This document shows, piece by piece, positions 11,301 through 21,120 of a stretch of 64,000 bases of DNA. Location of the stretch: NCBI GenBank assembly GCA_951812925.1, contig OX638371.1:38848101-38912100 (forward strand), given 5' to 3'. Under the pieces are notes generated by a model. It did not search any database and was not told the origin of the DNA. It saw only the letters and a list, made by a program, of their open reading frames with translations. The position numbers and the translations under genes are program-made. Source of the stretch: Calliopum simillimum. Lineage: Eukaryota; Arthropoda; Insecta; Diptera; Lauxaniidae. The stretch's first letter is position 1, and every line of letters begins with the position of its first letter.

Positions 11301-11781
11301 ATACAGAAGCTCCAGTATCCAAAAGACCTTTTATTTCAATGCCCTTCACATTTATCATTGCATATGGTCGTGGATCAATTTCGCTTGCTTTGCTCACTGC
11401 TTCTGAGACTAAAGAACGCATTCGTTTTCTTTTAGCATAATTATCCCTCGCTTTTCTAATTTTTCTTGAAACTATACGCATCCCACTAAGCAGGCTTTCA
11501 TTGAAAATACGATCTCTGACTATATAGTAGTTTTTAATTCTTTCTTCTAATGGTTCGATTTCAAATGCCCTTTTAATTATGTTGTTTTTAATATTGAAAT
11601 TTTGTACTGCTTGCAAAATTTTAATACTATTTTTCTCCTTAGGTTTACCAACTCTATCTTCACCGCGTAACAAATTATCATCATTAATGTTTACTGATTC
11701 TCTGCGGGGTTTCGATTGGAGCGCGTTTCCCCCGCTGGAATCACGTTCCTCACCGCGTTTCCCATAGTGCAATTTGGGCAT
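8332..11781 (-). CDS. pol: pol polyprotein of retrotransposon copy 2 (complete)
   Basis: 1149 residues, uninterrupted. Order: protease with LDTGASVSILG (about residues 155-165); reverse transcriptase with PFGLCNA and YLDDLLIIA (about 330-490); RNase H starting at QCDASDSGVGAVLF (about 610-730) and ending near VADTLSRF; integrase with an HHCC zinc module (CTICK) and a DDE core (YIDFLG, SDNGKQF, E in NAAERVN); and a C-terminal tail with a GPY/F-like segment. Gag-PR-RT-RH-IN order defines Ty3/gypsy. It is read by -1 frameshift from gag (91-nt overlap, offset of 2 modulo 3). With every catalytic motif present and no stop, this copy looks recently active. Confidence 0.92.
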   Translation of the reverse strand: MPKLHYGKRGEERDSSGGNALQSKPRRESVNINDDNLLRGEDRVGKPKEKNSIKILQAVQNFNIKNNIIKRAFEIEPLEERIKNYYIVRDRIFNESLLSGMRIVSRKIRKARDNYAKRKRMRSLVSEAVSKASEIDPRPYAMINVKGIEIKGLLDTGASVSILGRNCRELLMKMEVAIEKFLSTVKTASGQKHTIIGKVKLPVTFNNKSKIIDFYLCPNLEQKAYLGIDFWRSFELALDVIGVEELDVEKIVNHFKNDKSDNEEEPEKHILSPEEQQRLDEVKKMFITFEEHGLGKTQMEKHSIQLIEGATPVKDRHYPVSPAVQDLIYAEVDKMLDLGVIEESESPWSNRVTIVRKPGKNRLCLDARKLNDRTIKDAYPLQNIDGILSRIDHTHYISSVDLKFAFWQLELDEKSRPYTAFTVPGRPLYQFAVMPFGLCNAAQRLCRLMDKVIPQRLKSNVFTYLDDLLIIAADFETHVKILGEVAECLKKANLTIGLQKSKFCFKELKYLGFLVGGGMLKTDPDKVTAIQRISLPKSPREVRSFLGTAGWYRRFIKNFASISAPLSDTLKKGTKFTLTPEAIEAFKSLKKSLTSAPVLKHADFSRRFWIQCDASDSGVGAVLFQKDNEENERPIAYFSQKLNPCQRNYSVTEKECLAAVLAIKRFRPYVEMMPFTVITDHASLKWLMSLKDLTGRLARWPLQLQSFDFQIEHRKGSENVVADTLSRFVDELDATDTQWLDMETTEFESPEYVEMVKAVEENQDKLPDLRIENGVLFKRTRFEQEEAEAKWKLWVPESLTSTLIEKAHCPETASHGGVVKTLHRLRQFYYWPKMTVQVANFIRNCTICKESKSTNKELRPRMGNEVITDRPFQKIYIDFLGKYTRSKSGNSYIFIVVDHFSKFTLLKAMREATTAKVIEFLTREVFHKFGVPEVIHSDNGKQFVSKDFCKMLDLYKIKHLKTAFYAPQSNAAERVNQSILAAIRSYMQEDHRDWDLYLSEIECALRSSVHSATGVTPFFALFGHNMYTSGTDYKLARKLNSLSEPDLLIANNEDRISLIRDKMKENLHKAYVRGAKQYNKRSREIQFVPGQEIFKRNFPASDFKSNINAKFCKKFSKCRVVKPLGNNLYELENLAGKSIGVFHAKDMKQ

Positions 11782-13754
11782 TTCGGCGTTACAGTGTCAG
11801 GCAAACCACACTTGTAGCAGAAGATCGAGCGTTGCATAATGGGACAATCCATGTAAACGTGCCCATTTTGCTTACAATTCCAACATATAAGTATTCGTTT
11901 TGTTGGCTCTTGGCACTGCTGTTTTGACTGCTGATTCTGTTGCTGCTGCTGATTTTGTTGCTGTTGCTCATTATATTTTTGCTGTTGATTCATGCTTTTA
12001 AGCTGCGGTTGCTGATGATAAGATTGTTGTTGTTTCAACGGCGCCCGTCTTGATGTGTGCATTTCATCTACTAAGACATCATCATACAAATTATCCTGAT
12101 CAACTTCATCATGAAATGTGGTCGCATTCAGCTCATGCACTCGATGCTGACGTCCAAAATTCGAATTATAGTTTACAGCTCCTCTTCCTTCACAGCGCGA
12201 CAAATACTGCTCAATTTTAATGCATTCAACTCGTAGCTGATTCACGGTATTAATATTTACATTGAACATCATTTTACCAATGCTTCCTTTCAAATTTTGT
12301 TTGATTATGTTTATTATTTCGAAGTCAGCTACTGGATATTTTAATTTCGATCTTATCCTCAGCATCTCATGAAAGAAGACATCCACGCTTTCACTAGGCT
12401 GCTGCTTCCTATTGTATAAGTCACCCATGATCTCAAAATCCGTTCTATTATTTTGATACTGTTCGAGCAAAGCGTGACGCAACGTTGGCCAGTTAGCAAT
12501 ATTAAACATTTTCAACTGCAACCAGTACCAATCTCGTGCGTTACCATCAAGCAAAAGATGAAATTCTCGGAGGATTTGATCCCATGGGCTATTAAATTGG
12601 TGCTGCAAACGTTCCAATCGAAATATAAAATCCTCAATCGAAAGCTTATCAGTACGCCCGTCAAAAATTAAGCCCCAGCGGTCAATTTTCACCGTGTTAT
12701 GGTTTCCTGCTGAAACTATTTGTGGCTGAGGTGGCATTGCTGGATAGCCAGGTGACTGAAACGTATGACCAGAATGATTGTTTGCTCTGCTGCTCATCCC
12801 ATTAGACTGCGGTCTTCCATTTGATTGGATCTGTGGCTGATTGAAATAGTATTGTGATTGAATTTGTTGCGCTAATCCTTGATGTTGATGTTGAAACACT
12901 TGCTGTTGAGGTATTTGTTGTTGCTGCAAATGTTGTTGCTGCAATTGTTGCTGCTGTAAATGTTGTTGCTGCAATTGTTGCTGCTGTAATTGTTGCTGCT
13001 GTAATTGTTGCTGCAATTGTTGCTGCTGTAATTGTTGCTGTTGCGGCCGTAAATTATTTATGCTGGTGTTCTGGTTGTATGTAGCATTTCTTGATTGTAC
13101 ATTATTTTGGTTATCATTCTTCTTCTTTCCAGGTACATTCGCTGATGCTGATGGTTGCGATACCGAACTACGCTGATCTACAGCCCTATTGGCTCCTATC
13201 CCCGTGAAGACGTAAGATTCATTTGGGACTTGACCTCTGTGAGGTAACTCGTTACTGGGATTCAACATTTTTTTAATTTCTGTAAGACTATTTTCCATAA
13301 GTATTTTAAACTTCTCGTCTATTGATTTTTCTAAAGACGCTCTAAACTCTGTATTAGATCTCCCTACGACTTGGTTAATTATATCAATGGTTTCCTTCTC
13401 TTTGTTTTTGCTGCGGTTCGATAAACTAAACCTACTTTCCATATTATCCAATGTAGCTTGAAGAATGCTAGAAGGCATCGGGTCAAACCTTCTAACTGTG
13501 CCTGTATTTTTGGGTAGTGCAGCAGCTTCTCCTGGAGAAGGTACTGTTTCAGTGCCAATTGCAACTGGCTCTGGTAGAGGTGCATTTATTGAACCTGAGA
13601 GGTCTATAAATCCGGGACTTACAAGTGGATCGTCTAACTCCATTGGATTTACTTCCACGTTACGCAATTTTTTAATTGGGCTTTGATCGGATAAAGTTCT
13701 ATTTCCCTCTTCCATTCTGAAGCGTTTCTTTGTTTTGGAATTTCGTAACTCCAT
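11691..13754 (-). CDS. gag: gag of retrotransposon copy 2
   Basis: 687-residue Gag with the same layout as the 2101-4149 copy: low-complexity N-terminus, poly-Gln tract, capsid-like region and two C-terminal Cys knuckles (CWNCKQNGHVYMDC first). ATG at 13754. It ends 91 nt inside pol, whose frame lies at -1. It differs from copy 1 by five extra Gln-tract codons and one Met/Val change. Confidence 0.88.
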   Translation of the reverse strand: MELRNSKTKKRFRMEEGNRTLSDQSPIKKLRNVEVNPMELDDPLVSPGFIDLSGSINAPLPEPVAIGTETVPSPGEAAALPKNTGTVRRFDPMPSSILQATLDNMESRFSLSNRSKNKEKETIDIINQVVGRSNTEFRASLEKSIDEKFKILMENSLTEIKKMLNPSNELPHRGQVPNESYVFTGIGANRAVDQRSSVSQPSASANVPGKKKNDNQNNVQSRNATYNQNTSINNLRPQQQQLQQQQLQQQLQQQQLQQQQLQQQHLQQQQLQQQHLQQQQIPQQQVFQHQHQGLAQQIQSQYYFNQPQIQSNGRPQSNGMSSRANNHSGHTFQSPGYPAMPPQPQIVSAGNHNTVKIDRWGLIFDGRTDKLSIEDFIFRLERLQHQFNSPWDQILREFHLLLDGNARDWYWLQLKMFNIANWPTLRHALLEQYQNNRTDFEIMGDLYNRKQQPSESVDVFFHEMLRIRSKLKYPVADFEIINIIKQNLKGSIGKMMFNVNINTVNQLRVECIKIEQYLSRCEGRGAVNYNSNFGRQHRVHELNATTFHDEVDQDNLYDDVLVDEMHTSRRAPLKQQQSYHQQPQLKSMNQQQKYNEQQQQNQQQQQNQQSKQQCQEPTKRILICWNCKQNGHVYMDCPIMQRSIFCYKCGLPDTVTPKCPNCTMGNAVRNVIPAGETRSNRNPAENQ

Positions 13755-14643
13755 TTACAAACGTATTTTACGCTGGCTTGATAACAAGACTTATTTTCTG
13801 TCTAACTTTTGGTTTTATTTGATAGAGCCAAAATTGAGGGGAATTTAATTGGCCGAAAAATGGGTGATTATAAGGTCTATATCATTTCTTGACTACTGCG
13901 CACTCTCATAGAGTTGCTGGTGTGGTAATCTAATAAATCATCAAAGATTAATACTTCATTCGCTTTAAGAATTCGTGCAACTCAGTAATAAAAAAAAATC
14001 AAATTTATACTTAGGCCACGATTCCATTTCCTACTGTTTTCTGTACTGTACAACTTATTTTATTTACAACTATCAGCAATAAGGCTACAGCTTTCAAACT
14101 ATTGGGGCTATGATGTATCAATCTTCATCTAACTTCTGTCCTTCCAACACTGTTAAATTATCCGGTACAATTAGGTCTAACATCGGGTTTTTTCCTAAGC
14201 TATCAGATTTCTCAACTGGTTAGAAAAGACATTTAAATCTTTTATAAAATCATGGTTGGTTTTATTTTAATTTAATTTCTTTTACTTTACTTTAATTAAA
14301 CAAATTTCTTTTAAAACAAAACTGCGATTTGCAGCTCTTCGGATTCCCCCTCACAAAGTGCAATTAATTTTGCTAATCAAGCTGATTAAGCCATTTCATA
14401 ACGAAGAACACGACGAGGCCAAATCACAAATCTTCCGATTACAGTGTCATCGGCTCCTCCAATCTAAAATGCATTTAGCTTTATTTTTTATATATTTAAT
14501 GTCTAAGTCACTTTGAAAATTAGAGAACTCGATAAGACAAAATCGAGACCTGAAACTATAATTTTTTTTTTTATTTTGTTTTTAAGGGTCTTGATCTTTC
14601 TACCCCATTGTAGTATTTCCTTATTTCTGCTTGGGCGCCATAT
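13755..14643 (-). other. 5' leader and primer-binding site, copy 2
   Basis: Same leader as 4150-5038. The primer-binding site TGGCGCCCAA lies on the minus strand at 14631-14640. Nothing else recognised. Confidence 0.55.
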
Positions 14644-16444
14644 TGTTATTTGTCCCTTATAGCTTTCGTACCTAGCGCGGCCCACCACGGCTAACTAAGG
14701 GCACTTCAGGGGGTTCTCAACCCACCGCACCAGGTCGGGGGACCTAACAATAAATTTCTATTTCCGCTGAAAGCCGGATCTAAAAATTATTACAACAAAA
14801 AAAAACAATCGTTACATCAAAAATCTCAAACTAAGCCAAAAACTCAAAGTCAAAAATGCAACTAAAATCCGAAATTCCCTACCAAGGTTACCACAGCAAC
14901 ATGGGACTAGCTGGACGTCCCCTACGCACCCACCCTTCCTGTGTCACAAACACATTCACTTCATGACACCCACAAAGTAGTCACTGTACCATAAACTTCT
15001 TTAAATTACACCCATTTTCAGCGTTAAACTCCCCTCACACTCAAATTAGCAAGAAAACATTTTTACCAGAAATTCATACAAATTTGATAAAATTTATTCT
15101 TAAAAAAAAACTCTTGACCTCTCAACTTAGGGCCAAAACCATTAACTTATAGTTTACACAAAATAAATTTCTTCCAAAAATAGTTTCCATCTGAACCATT
15201 ACAAAATTAACCCACAATTTTTACAATCCAACAATTTAGGCAAAATCCCCACAATTTTATAAGCCACAAATACTTTGGGCCAAAAAATCCCCACAGCTAA
15301 ATAAATTTTCTTCTGAAACCCCGAAATTATTAATTAAAAAATATAGTAATAATATAATCTATAAATATGGTATTTTAACCAAAAAAAATAAAATATAAAT
15401 ATTGTGGGTTTAAAATTAATATGCATGCAAAGGATCAAATCAAATAACGCAAGTTGGGAACATGCCAATATGTAAATATTAAATAAAAATAAAATAAAAG
15501 TATATAAAAATGCGACCCCCCCTAACGTACAAACATTAAGCCCACACTTAAAATAATCCCTAACGACCAAAAAATCCAAATCGAAAAATTTCTTTTTCTC
15601 TTTTGAAACGCGTTTTTAGAATAATTACTTTTTTTTTTCTTTCCGCGGAAAAGGTACACCTTAAATGAGCTCGTTTAAGTTATTTCTCGCGCACACAAAA
15701 AAAAAACTCAATATCGAAAAAAAATTGGAATTTTTGCTCTCACAAAAATTACTAAACGAAACTTAACATAAACTTAACGATAATCCCTCCCTCTCCTAAT
15801 CGCCGAATTTCGAATTCCGGAAAATTTTACAGTGGATGGTTTTTGCTAAAATTTTAACTTTTGAGGTAACCGAATCACATTCCACTTATTATCCAAACCG
15901 GTTTTATAAATACGCCTTGTAATTATATGCAGATCCAAAATTTTTATAATAATAGGAAAAATATTGTGGCTGACCTTATTCCGGTTCACTTAACCTTTTA
16001 CCCGAGGGGTCCTTCTGTCTTACAGCCTTGCTTCAATTTTACGTCCTTGACTCGACCGTCAGCCACACTAGCAAACACAAAAAAAAACTTTTTGACTGAT
16101 CTCCCAAACTAAAATCACCAAATTTTAAAACTTACATAAAATTTTCCTTTCCTGATCAACTCCTTTATCCTTTCAAAACTCTTCTAGAAACTCCTTTTAA
16201 TATTCTGCTGCTGTTGCTAATTTGTGGTGATCCTGAATTTTCACATAGAATTCCGGAACTTTCCTCTATCACAAAAAAAAACACCAATTTAAAACACAAT
16301 TGCTCTGATTCGCAAAAAAAAACTAGCAAAATATCACCTTTTTGTCCTCAAAACTCGTACTTTCAATTTTTAATCAGCTTTCCACAAAAATTTATACGCG
16401 GAAAAATAAACATTGTTGTAAATTTTATGACCTCTTTAATTTCA

Positions 16445-16499
16445 AATCAAATAAATAAGCGGGCTTTAGGTCAGTTTTTAAATTATTTTATTGTTTTCC
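16445..16499 (+). repeat. Inverted copy of the Penelope 3' tail (left arm)
   Basis: 55 bp, the exact reverse complement of 18272-18326. Confidence 0.92.
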
Positions 16500-16503
16500 A
16501 AGG

Positions 16504-17250
16504 ATATATGGACTCCCAAAAATACACAAAGAAGACATGCCACTAAGACCTATATGTTCGTCCGTAAATTCACCGTCATACAATTTATGTCAGTATATAG
16601 TTAAGATTTTGAATAATGTAACAAAAAACTCGATTTACAATGTTAAGGACGCGGTGGACTTTAAAAATAGACTTAAGGACTGTTGTATACTTGACGACGA
16701 AACAATAGTTTCATTTGACGTAGTTTCGCTATTTCCTAGCATACCGGTTGACTTAGCACTTAACATTATAAACAGAAAATGGACAATCATTGAACAGTAT
16801 ACAAAAATGACTAAAAATATGTTTATGGACACTCTAAAATTCTGCATTAAGGACAACCGATATTTTAAATATGACGGAAGAACTTTCCTACAGTTGAAAG
16901 GAATGCCAATGGGGTCCCCTGCGTCACCAATAGTAGCTGACATAGTTTTAGAAGAATTACTTGACAAATCTCTTGAAGAGCTTGACACTAAACCAAGAAT
17001 ACTGACCAAATATGTAGATGACTTATTCGCCATAATAAAAACAGACAAAATTAAAGAGACTTTAGATAAACTCAATACATACCATAGACGAATTAAATTT
17101 ACAATTGAAAAAGAAGAAAATGGAAAGCTTCCATATTTAGACGCATTGGTGATTAGAAAAGAAAACACAATTAAAATTGACTGGTATCAAAAACCTACTG
17201 CCACTGGACGATTGATTAATTTTATTCTAGACATCCAAAAAAGACAATAA
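16504..17250 (+). pseudogene. Penelope-like reverse transcriptase, N-terminally truncated
   Basis: Open frame starting at the first RT block (YGLPKIHKEDMPLRPI); the first in-frame ATG is 16537. RT motifs follow in order: VSFDVVSLFPSIP, GMPMGSPASPIVADIVLE, and the catalytic YVDDLFAI. About the first third of a full-length Penelope ORF is missing. The frame ends early at 17248-17250, because a one-base shift near 17222-17226 separates it from the endonuclease half, which continues in another frame. It is therefore a dead copy that must have been made by another element's enzyme. Confidence 0.88.
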
Positions 17251-17960
17251 TTAACACTGCGAAAAATTTCATTAGACGTATATTTAGCATCAGCGACAAA
17301 GAATTTTATAAGGAGAATGAGAAAAAAATAATGACTATACTTGGTAAAAATGACTTTCCGATTTGGACGTCAAAAAGACTTTTAAAAGAACATAAAGAAA
17401 AACATGATGCGATAAAAATTGACGACACACCGAAAATATTTAAATCTATGACGTATTTACCAGGTTATTCCGAAAAGTTCAAGAAATCAGACATGTACAA
17501 TAAAGACGAATATAGAATTGCATTCAAGACTGACAATACATTACAACAGCTATTCAGCCAAACAAAATGTAAAATTGACAAAAATGACAAATCGAATTTG
17601 ATTTATCAAATTTCGTGTGCAGGCGACGGATCCAACATATGCAATAAAGTATATGTTGGAACAACTAAGACAAAATTACGGACTAGAATAGCAGGACATA
17701 AATCTGACCAAAAAGCACACGACAAACCAATTGAACAAAAAACTGCACTTGCAGCCCACTGTAGCATAACTGGACACTCTCCCAATTTTGACGATACACA
17801 AATACTGCAACAAGAAAAGAATTACGCGCGTAGATTTACTCTCGAGATGCTACACATTATTGACACACCTACACAAAAACGACTCAACTACAAGACAGAC
17901 ACTGACAACTGCGCTCATATTTACAGACATTTGGTAAAGACAAAAAAGACTCAAAAGTAG
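17226..17960 (+). pseudogene. Penelope-like thumb and GIY-YIG endonuclease domain
   Basis: Continuation of the Penelope ORF in the shifted frame; the first ATG in this frame is 17331. The GIY-YIG nuclease module is recognisable: LIYQISC, then KVYVGTTKTKLRTRIAGHKSD with the conserved Arg, His and flanking Cys residues, followed by an AAHCSITGHS-type segment and a downstream Glu region. In autonomous Penelope elements this domain nicks target DNA to prime reverse transcription. The terminal stop at 17958-17960 is followed by a 366-bp non-coding tail. Confidence 0.88.
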
Positions 17961-18234
17961 AACAAAAAATAGAAAAGAGCGCAGCAACATAATCACAATC
18001 AAAACATTGGACAACTGAAAGGCTAAGAAACAAGAAGTGCAATATTTAAAGTGCAATATTATTTCTAAGTTTTTTCGTTGTTCAGTGTGTACTTGTGGTT
18101 CTGTTCGTTGTGTTTTTTGGATGTCAATGTTTACTTTTTAGTTTTTTAATTTTTTTTAAATTTTGTAAGTAATTTTTATTTATTTTGTTGTCAGTGCAAA
18201 TTGTTGTATGAAATGTGTATTTTTTTATCTTTTA

Positions 18235-18276
18235 GTCCTTGAAAATGAACTCCGACGGAGTTCGAAATATCGGAAA
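18235..18276 (+). other. Hammerhead-like structured motif in the Penelope 3' tail
   Basis: The tail has a 6-7 bp hairpin (AACTCC GAC GGAGTT) followed directly by CGAAA, as stem II and the GAAA strand of a hammerhead ribozyme would be. The upstream strand reads TTGAAAATGA rather than CTGATGA, so catalysis is unlikely. Penelope-like elements are known to carry hammerheads in their terminal regions; this looks like a relic. Confidence 0.4.
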
Positions 18277-18326
18277 ACAATAAAATAATTTAAAAACTGA
18301 CCTAAAGCCCGCTTATTTATTTGATT
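18272..18326 (+). repeat. Penelope 3' terminus (right arm of inverted repeat)
   Basis: Perfect reverse complement of 16445-16499. Includes AATAAAA-type sequence near the 3' end. Confidence 0.92.
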
Positions 18327-19113
18327 GGAAAAATAAACTTTACTACATTTAGACTTTTTACAAAAATTCAGAAAAATTATTTCAAATAGGACCCGACTTT
18401 AATTTTAACGTCTTTAACGTTTGGCTGTACTTCTTTTATTGAAATTTCCGAAACAAAATTTCTTATTGCTAAGCCAAAAATATCGGTTTAACAAACGCAA
18501 CTCCCAGTACATAAAAACAGTTTTCCTTAATCTTACCAAAACACTAACAACAAAAATCTATTTATTAAATTCTAACAAAAAACCCTACAGCAACACTTTT
18601 CCTTTGCCTATACTAATATCTAGTTGTCTCACCCACTGTAAACCTTAACAGCCCCTTATTGAATCATTTTCATGTTGCCATAAACAATCCTAATGTTGAC
18701 AATCTGTCTATTCTCTTTTTCGAACTTTCGTTCAACATTCGATCTTTCGTTCAACATTCTGACTGCATTACCGACATCTCTCAAAAGAATGCAGAAACGT
18801 CAAAAATAAAAACGAAAACAAAACTAAACAGAAGCCGAATCAGGCCAAGTGAAATTAAAATTCTTAAAATTAACTAAAAAACATAAAAAAAAAACTAATA
18901 AAAATAAAACAAACTTATAAAAATAAAATATAATGAACATCAGTGCTAAAGTGAAGTGAGTGAAGTTACTTTAAATTGTGATTATTGCGTTTTGTTTTCC
19001 ATTGTTTTTTTTTTCTTTCTTTTTTTTTTTTTACAGTTTGTGACGGCACAAACTATGGTGCAATTTGGAAGATGCCAACCCCACACGCAACATGAATAAA
19101 GCAATTTTCTTAC

Positions 19114-19255
19114 CCATATTCAAATTTGGTTGAAAGAAACGCGACTTTTCCTTCATCCGATCTTTCATCTGCTCTGGATTTGAAGTTGACGAAAGGCCTC
19201 GTCCCCAGCTTTTACCTTTGGTATGACGCTTAAGTTTTGAACGAATTTTAGCCAT
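19114..19255 (-). CDS. RRP12-like protein, exon 1
   Basis: ATG at 19255 in good insect context (AAAATGGC). It encodes 47 codons plus one base: a basic leader with KLKRHTKGKSWGRG then LSSTSNPEQ and KSRFFQPN. The pattern of a basic KLKR segment, SSxSNP and a KSRFF box matches the N-terminus of RRP12-family HEAT-repeat proteins, which export and mature pre-ribosomes. The exon ends in ATATGG|GTAAGA, a strong splice donor. Only 21 bp of intron remain before the retrotransposon array begins at 19092, and no further exon is seen in the 19 kb to its left. The gene either has a very long TE-filled first intron continuing out of the window or is disrupted. Family call is from memory of short N-terminal similarity. 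Confidence 0.6.
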
Positions 19256-20374
19256 TTTCAATTACACTTCTTAATATTTTTTAATAAAAAAAAACAATAC
19301 AAATGTCAACAATACACAAATGTCAACTTACAATCGATAACAAGTGCGAAGTCACAATTACCGATTAAAAAAACCCGATTAATAATCAATAAAAAACGGT
19401 GTCAAACGGCAACAATATTTAGCCGCGGAGCTTACCACTTTAATTTAACGTGCATTAGCTTAGCGCTATTTGTTGTTGCTTTCCCATACATTTATCGTAA
19501 AGTGCTAAAGAAAGTCCAGATAGAATGCCGAAAAAAACGCACCTATTATTGCCATGCTTAGCTCTATTTCTAAATTTACTGCCACTGCCGCAGTGCTAAT
19601 AATTAAAAGACAAAAGAAAAACATCTGATCGCTACTGCTACCGCTGACACTGCCACTGTTTTATTGTAAGTTGTAAGCAGTAAAATACGAAACAGCTGCT
19701 TACTGCCCTGGCACTGACACAACCGCTGCCACTCCCACATTGTGTTTCAACTAATAGTGTCCACACATTTTAATCGATGCTTGAAGTGGCACTTCGAGTT
19801 TGTTGGCAAAAGCAGGGAAGCAGTGCGAAAACAAAAAGCAAAATAAACTACGAAGTGAAACAAAATAAGAGAAGCAGGCCTGTCCTCACGGGGAAGTTTG
19901 GGGATTCAAACCCCCCAGCGAAGATCTTTTACCCATACATAACGGGAAAAATTTAGTTTTTAGTTTAAAGTTCCTTTGTTTTTTATATGAAAAACCCCCC
20001 ACGAGCAAATCCTATTTACGGTACTGCTTAGAAGAACTGCTGTCTAAAACACAGATTTTAAAGTCACAAAACTACCAGCAAAGCGAGGACACATACCACC
20101 GATCACCGATATTGCAATTATGAAAAAATATATTTGAACTGAAAATGCGAATACTGCAACGTGCTGTCTTAAATTGAAGGAAAGTTTACTTATTCTCCCA
20201 TTTCATGACGAAATGTTAGGATAAGAGCTACTTTCACTACTTAGGAAATAAAGGTACGTATTAACATTTTTAATTTTTTTTTTTGTGGAAAAATTTTAGA
20301 TTTTTTTTTAAATTTTTTTAGCCCCAAAAAAAATTTAATTTTTATAAAAAAACATTTTTAAGAACTTGTCCGTT
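19256..20374. other. Intergenic region, probable promoter side of the RRP12-like gene
   Basis: No ORF or repeat recognised. An ATCGATA (19333-19339), close to the DRE motif of fly housekeeping promoters, lies about 80 bp upstream of the ATG. The rest is AT-rich with short inverted pieces. Confidence 0.35.
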
Positions 20375-20378
20375 TTAA

Positions 20379-20866
20379 CCCTTTAACTGTTTATGTCGAG
20401 TATACTCGTCAGAGCGAAATGAAAATTTTTCGCATTATGTCGAGTATACTCGTCGTGAAGATAAAAAAATCGCATTCGTATTATTATTAAACGAATCAAC
20501 TGTAATTTTTTTTTCCTGAAAAAGGGCAAATAAAGATCTTTTAAAAAATTTACATTTTAGAATATTCGTTAGTCTGGCAACCTTATTTATTTTAATTCAC
20601 AATAGCTGAAATAAAAAATTCTGGGGAAGTACCGTTACAAAACGATTTTTTGTGATATTTTTTTATCAATGAAATAAATTTTGTTTGTTAACAACGAATA
20701 AAAATATATATTTTTTAAAAAACCAACACACAACTTTTGATCATTATTGCCTACTTTTATAGGCAGAAACATTTTACTCTGTTTATGTCGAGTATACTCG
20801 TCTTCGATGGAAAATAACTAAGCAGGCAGAAAAAGTTTTTCGAAACAAAATTAAACAGTTAAAGGG
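20379..20866. mobile_element. piggyBac-like MITE
   Basis: 488 bp with inverted ends CCCTTTAACTGTTTA (right end slightly diverged), preceded by TTAA (20375-20378) and followed by TTAG (20867-20870), a one-base-decayed TTAA. TTAA targets and CCC termini are piggyBac hallmarks. It contains three copies of the 12-bp palindrome CGAGTATACTCG (20397-20408, 20441-20452, 20789-20800), two near the left end and one near the right. No coding capacity. Confidence 0.65.
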
Positions 20867-20870
20867 TTAG

Positions 20871-21120
20871 AAGGAATTATTTTTTTGGGCAGAATCGAAA
20901 TTTTCATCTGGGAACCCTGGTTCAAAGATATGTCACTCAAAAGAATCATGACTCAAAGAAAGGGTCAGTTTAAATATCTGAATAAACTGTTGCACAACCG
21001 TTTTGACGTTGACGTTTCTCTTTTGTTCAAAATTTACACCCCCATTCGACGAGCAATTCATTATTCATGTTGAAATTTATATTATAATTTTTTTATATGT
21101 CAAAATTTGATGTGATTAAT
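20871..21120. other. Short unassigned spacer
   Basis: AT-rich sequence between the piggyBac-like MITE and the 3' end of the Jockey-type LINE. Nothing recognised. Confidence 0.4.

Larger units (their letters stand above)
16412..18326 (+). mobile_element. Penelope-like element, 5'-truncated, inverted-terminus copy
   Basis: 1915-bp insertion absent from the paralogous LTR (6780-6811), flanked by a perfect 12-bp target duplication GGAAAAATAAAC (16400-16411 and 18327-18338). Coding order is reverse transcriptase then GIY-YIG endonuclease, which defines endonuclease-bearing Penelope-like elements. The left 88 bp contain an inverted copy of the 3' tail (55-bp perfect inverted repeat), then coding starts abruptly within the RT. 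Penelope elements are known for such inverted partial flanks. The insertion post-dates the LTR duplication. Confidence 0.92.
1..19092 (-). mobile_element. Tandem pair of Osvaldo/Ulysses-like Ty3/gypsy LTR retrotransposons
   Basis: Positions 1-7560 recur at 9591-19092 in the same orientation, with an offset of 9590 that becomes 9605 after a 15-bp difference in the gag poly-Gln tract. Each copy reads, on the minus strand, long LTR, primer-binding site, gag, -1 shifted pol. Copy 1 runs off the left window edge inside pol; copy 2 is complete from pol stop to gag start. I saw very few substitutions between them (for example 91 A versus 9681 G), so the duplication is recent or the array is an assembly duplication. 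Two-knuckle gag, long LTRs and a Lys-type primer site suggest the Osvaldo/Ulysses lineage; this is inferred from memory of the families. Copy 2 alone has the Penelope insertion at 16412-18326. Confidence 0.85.
14644..19092 (-). repeat. Upstream LTR of copy 2, split by a Penelope insertion
   Basis: Collinear with 5039-7560, with 16412-18338 inserted (element plus one target copy). It ends abruptly at 19092 beside 21 bp of intron that follow the splice donor of the RRP12-like exon 1. Whether 19092 is the true LTR start or a truncation is unresolved. Confidence 0.6.

Noticed and set aside
12854..13084. Val/Ala-rich plus-strand open frame (also 3264-3479)
   Set aside because: Antisense shadow of the Gln codon repeat in gag.
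16635..17168. 177-codon minus-strand open frame
   Set aside because: Antisense of the Penelope reverse transcriptase, whose motifs are clear on the plus strand.
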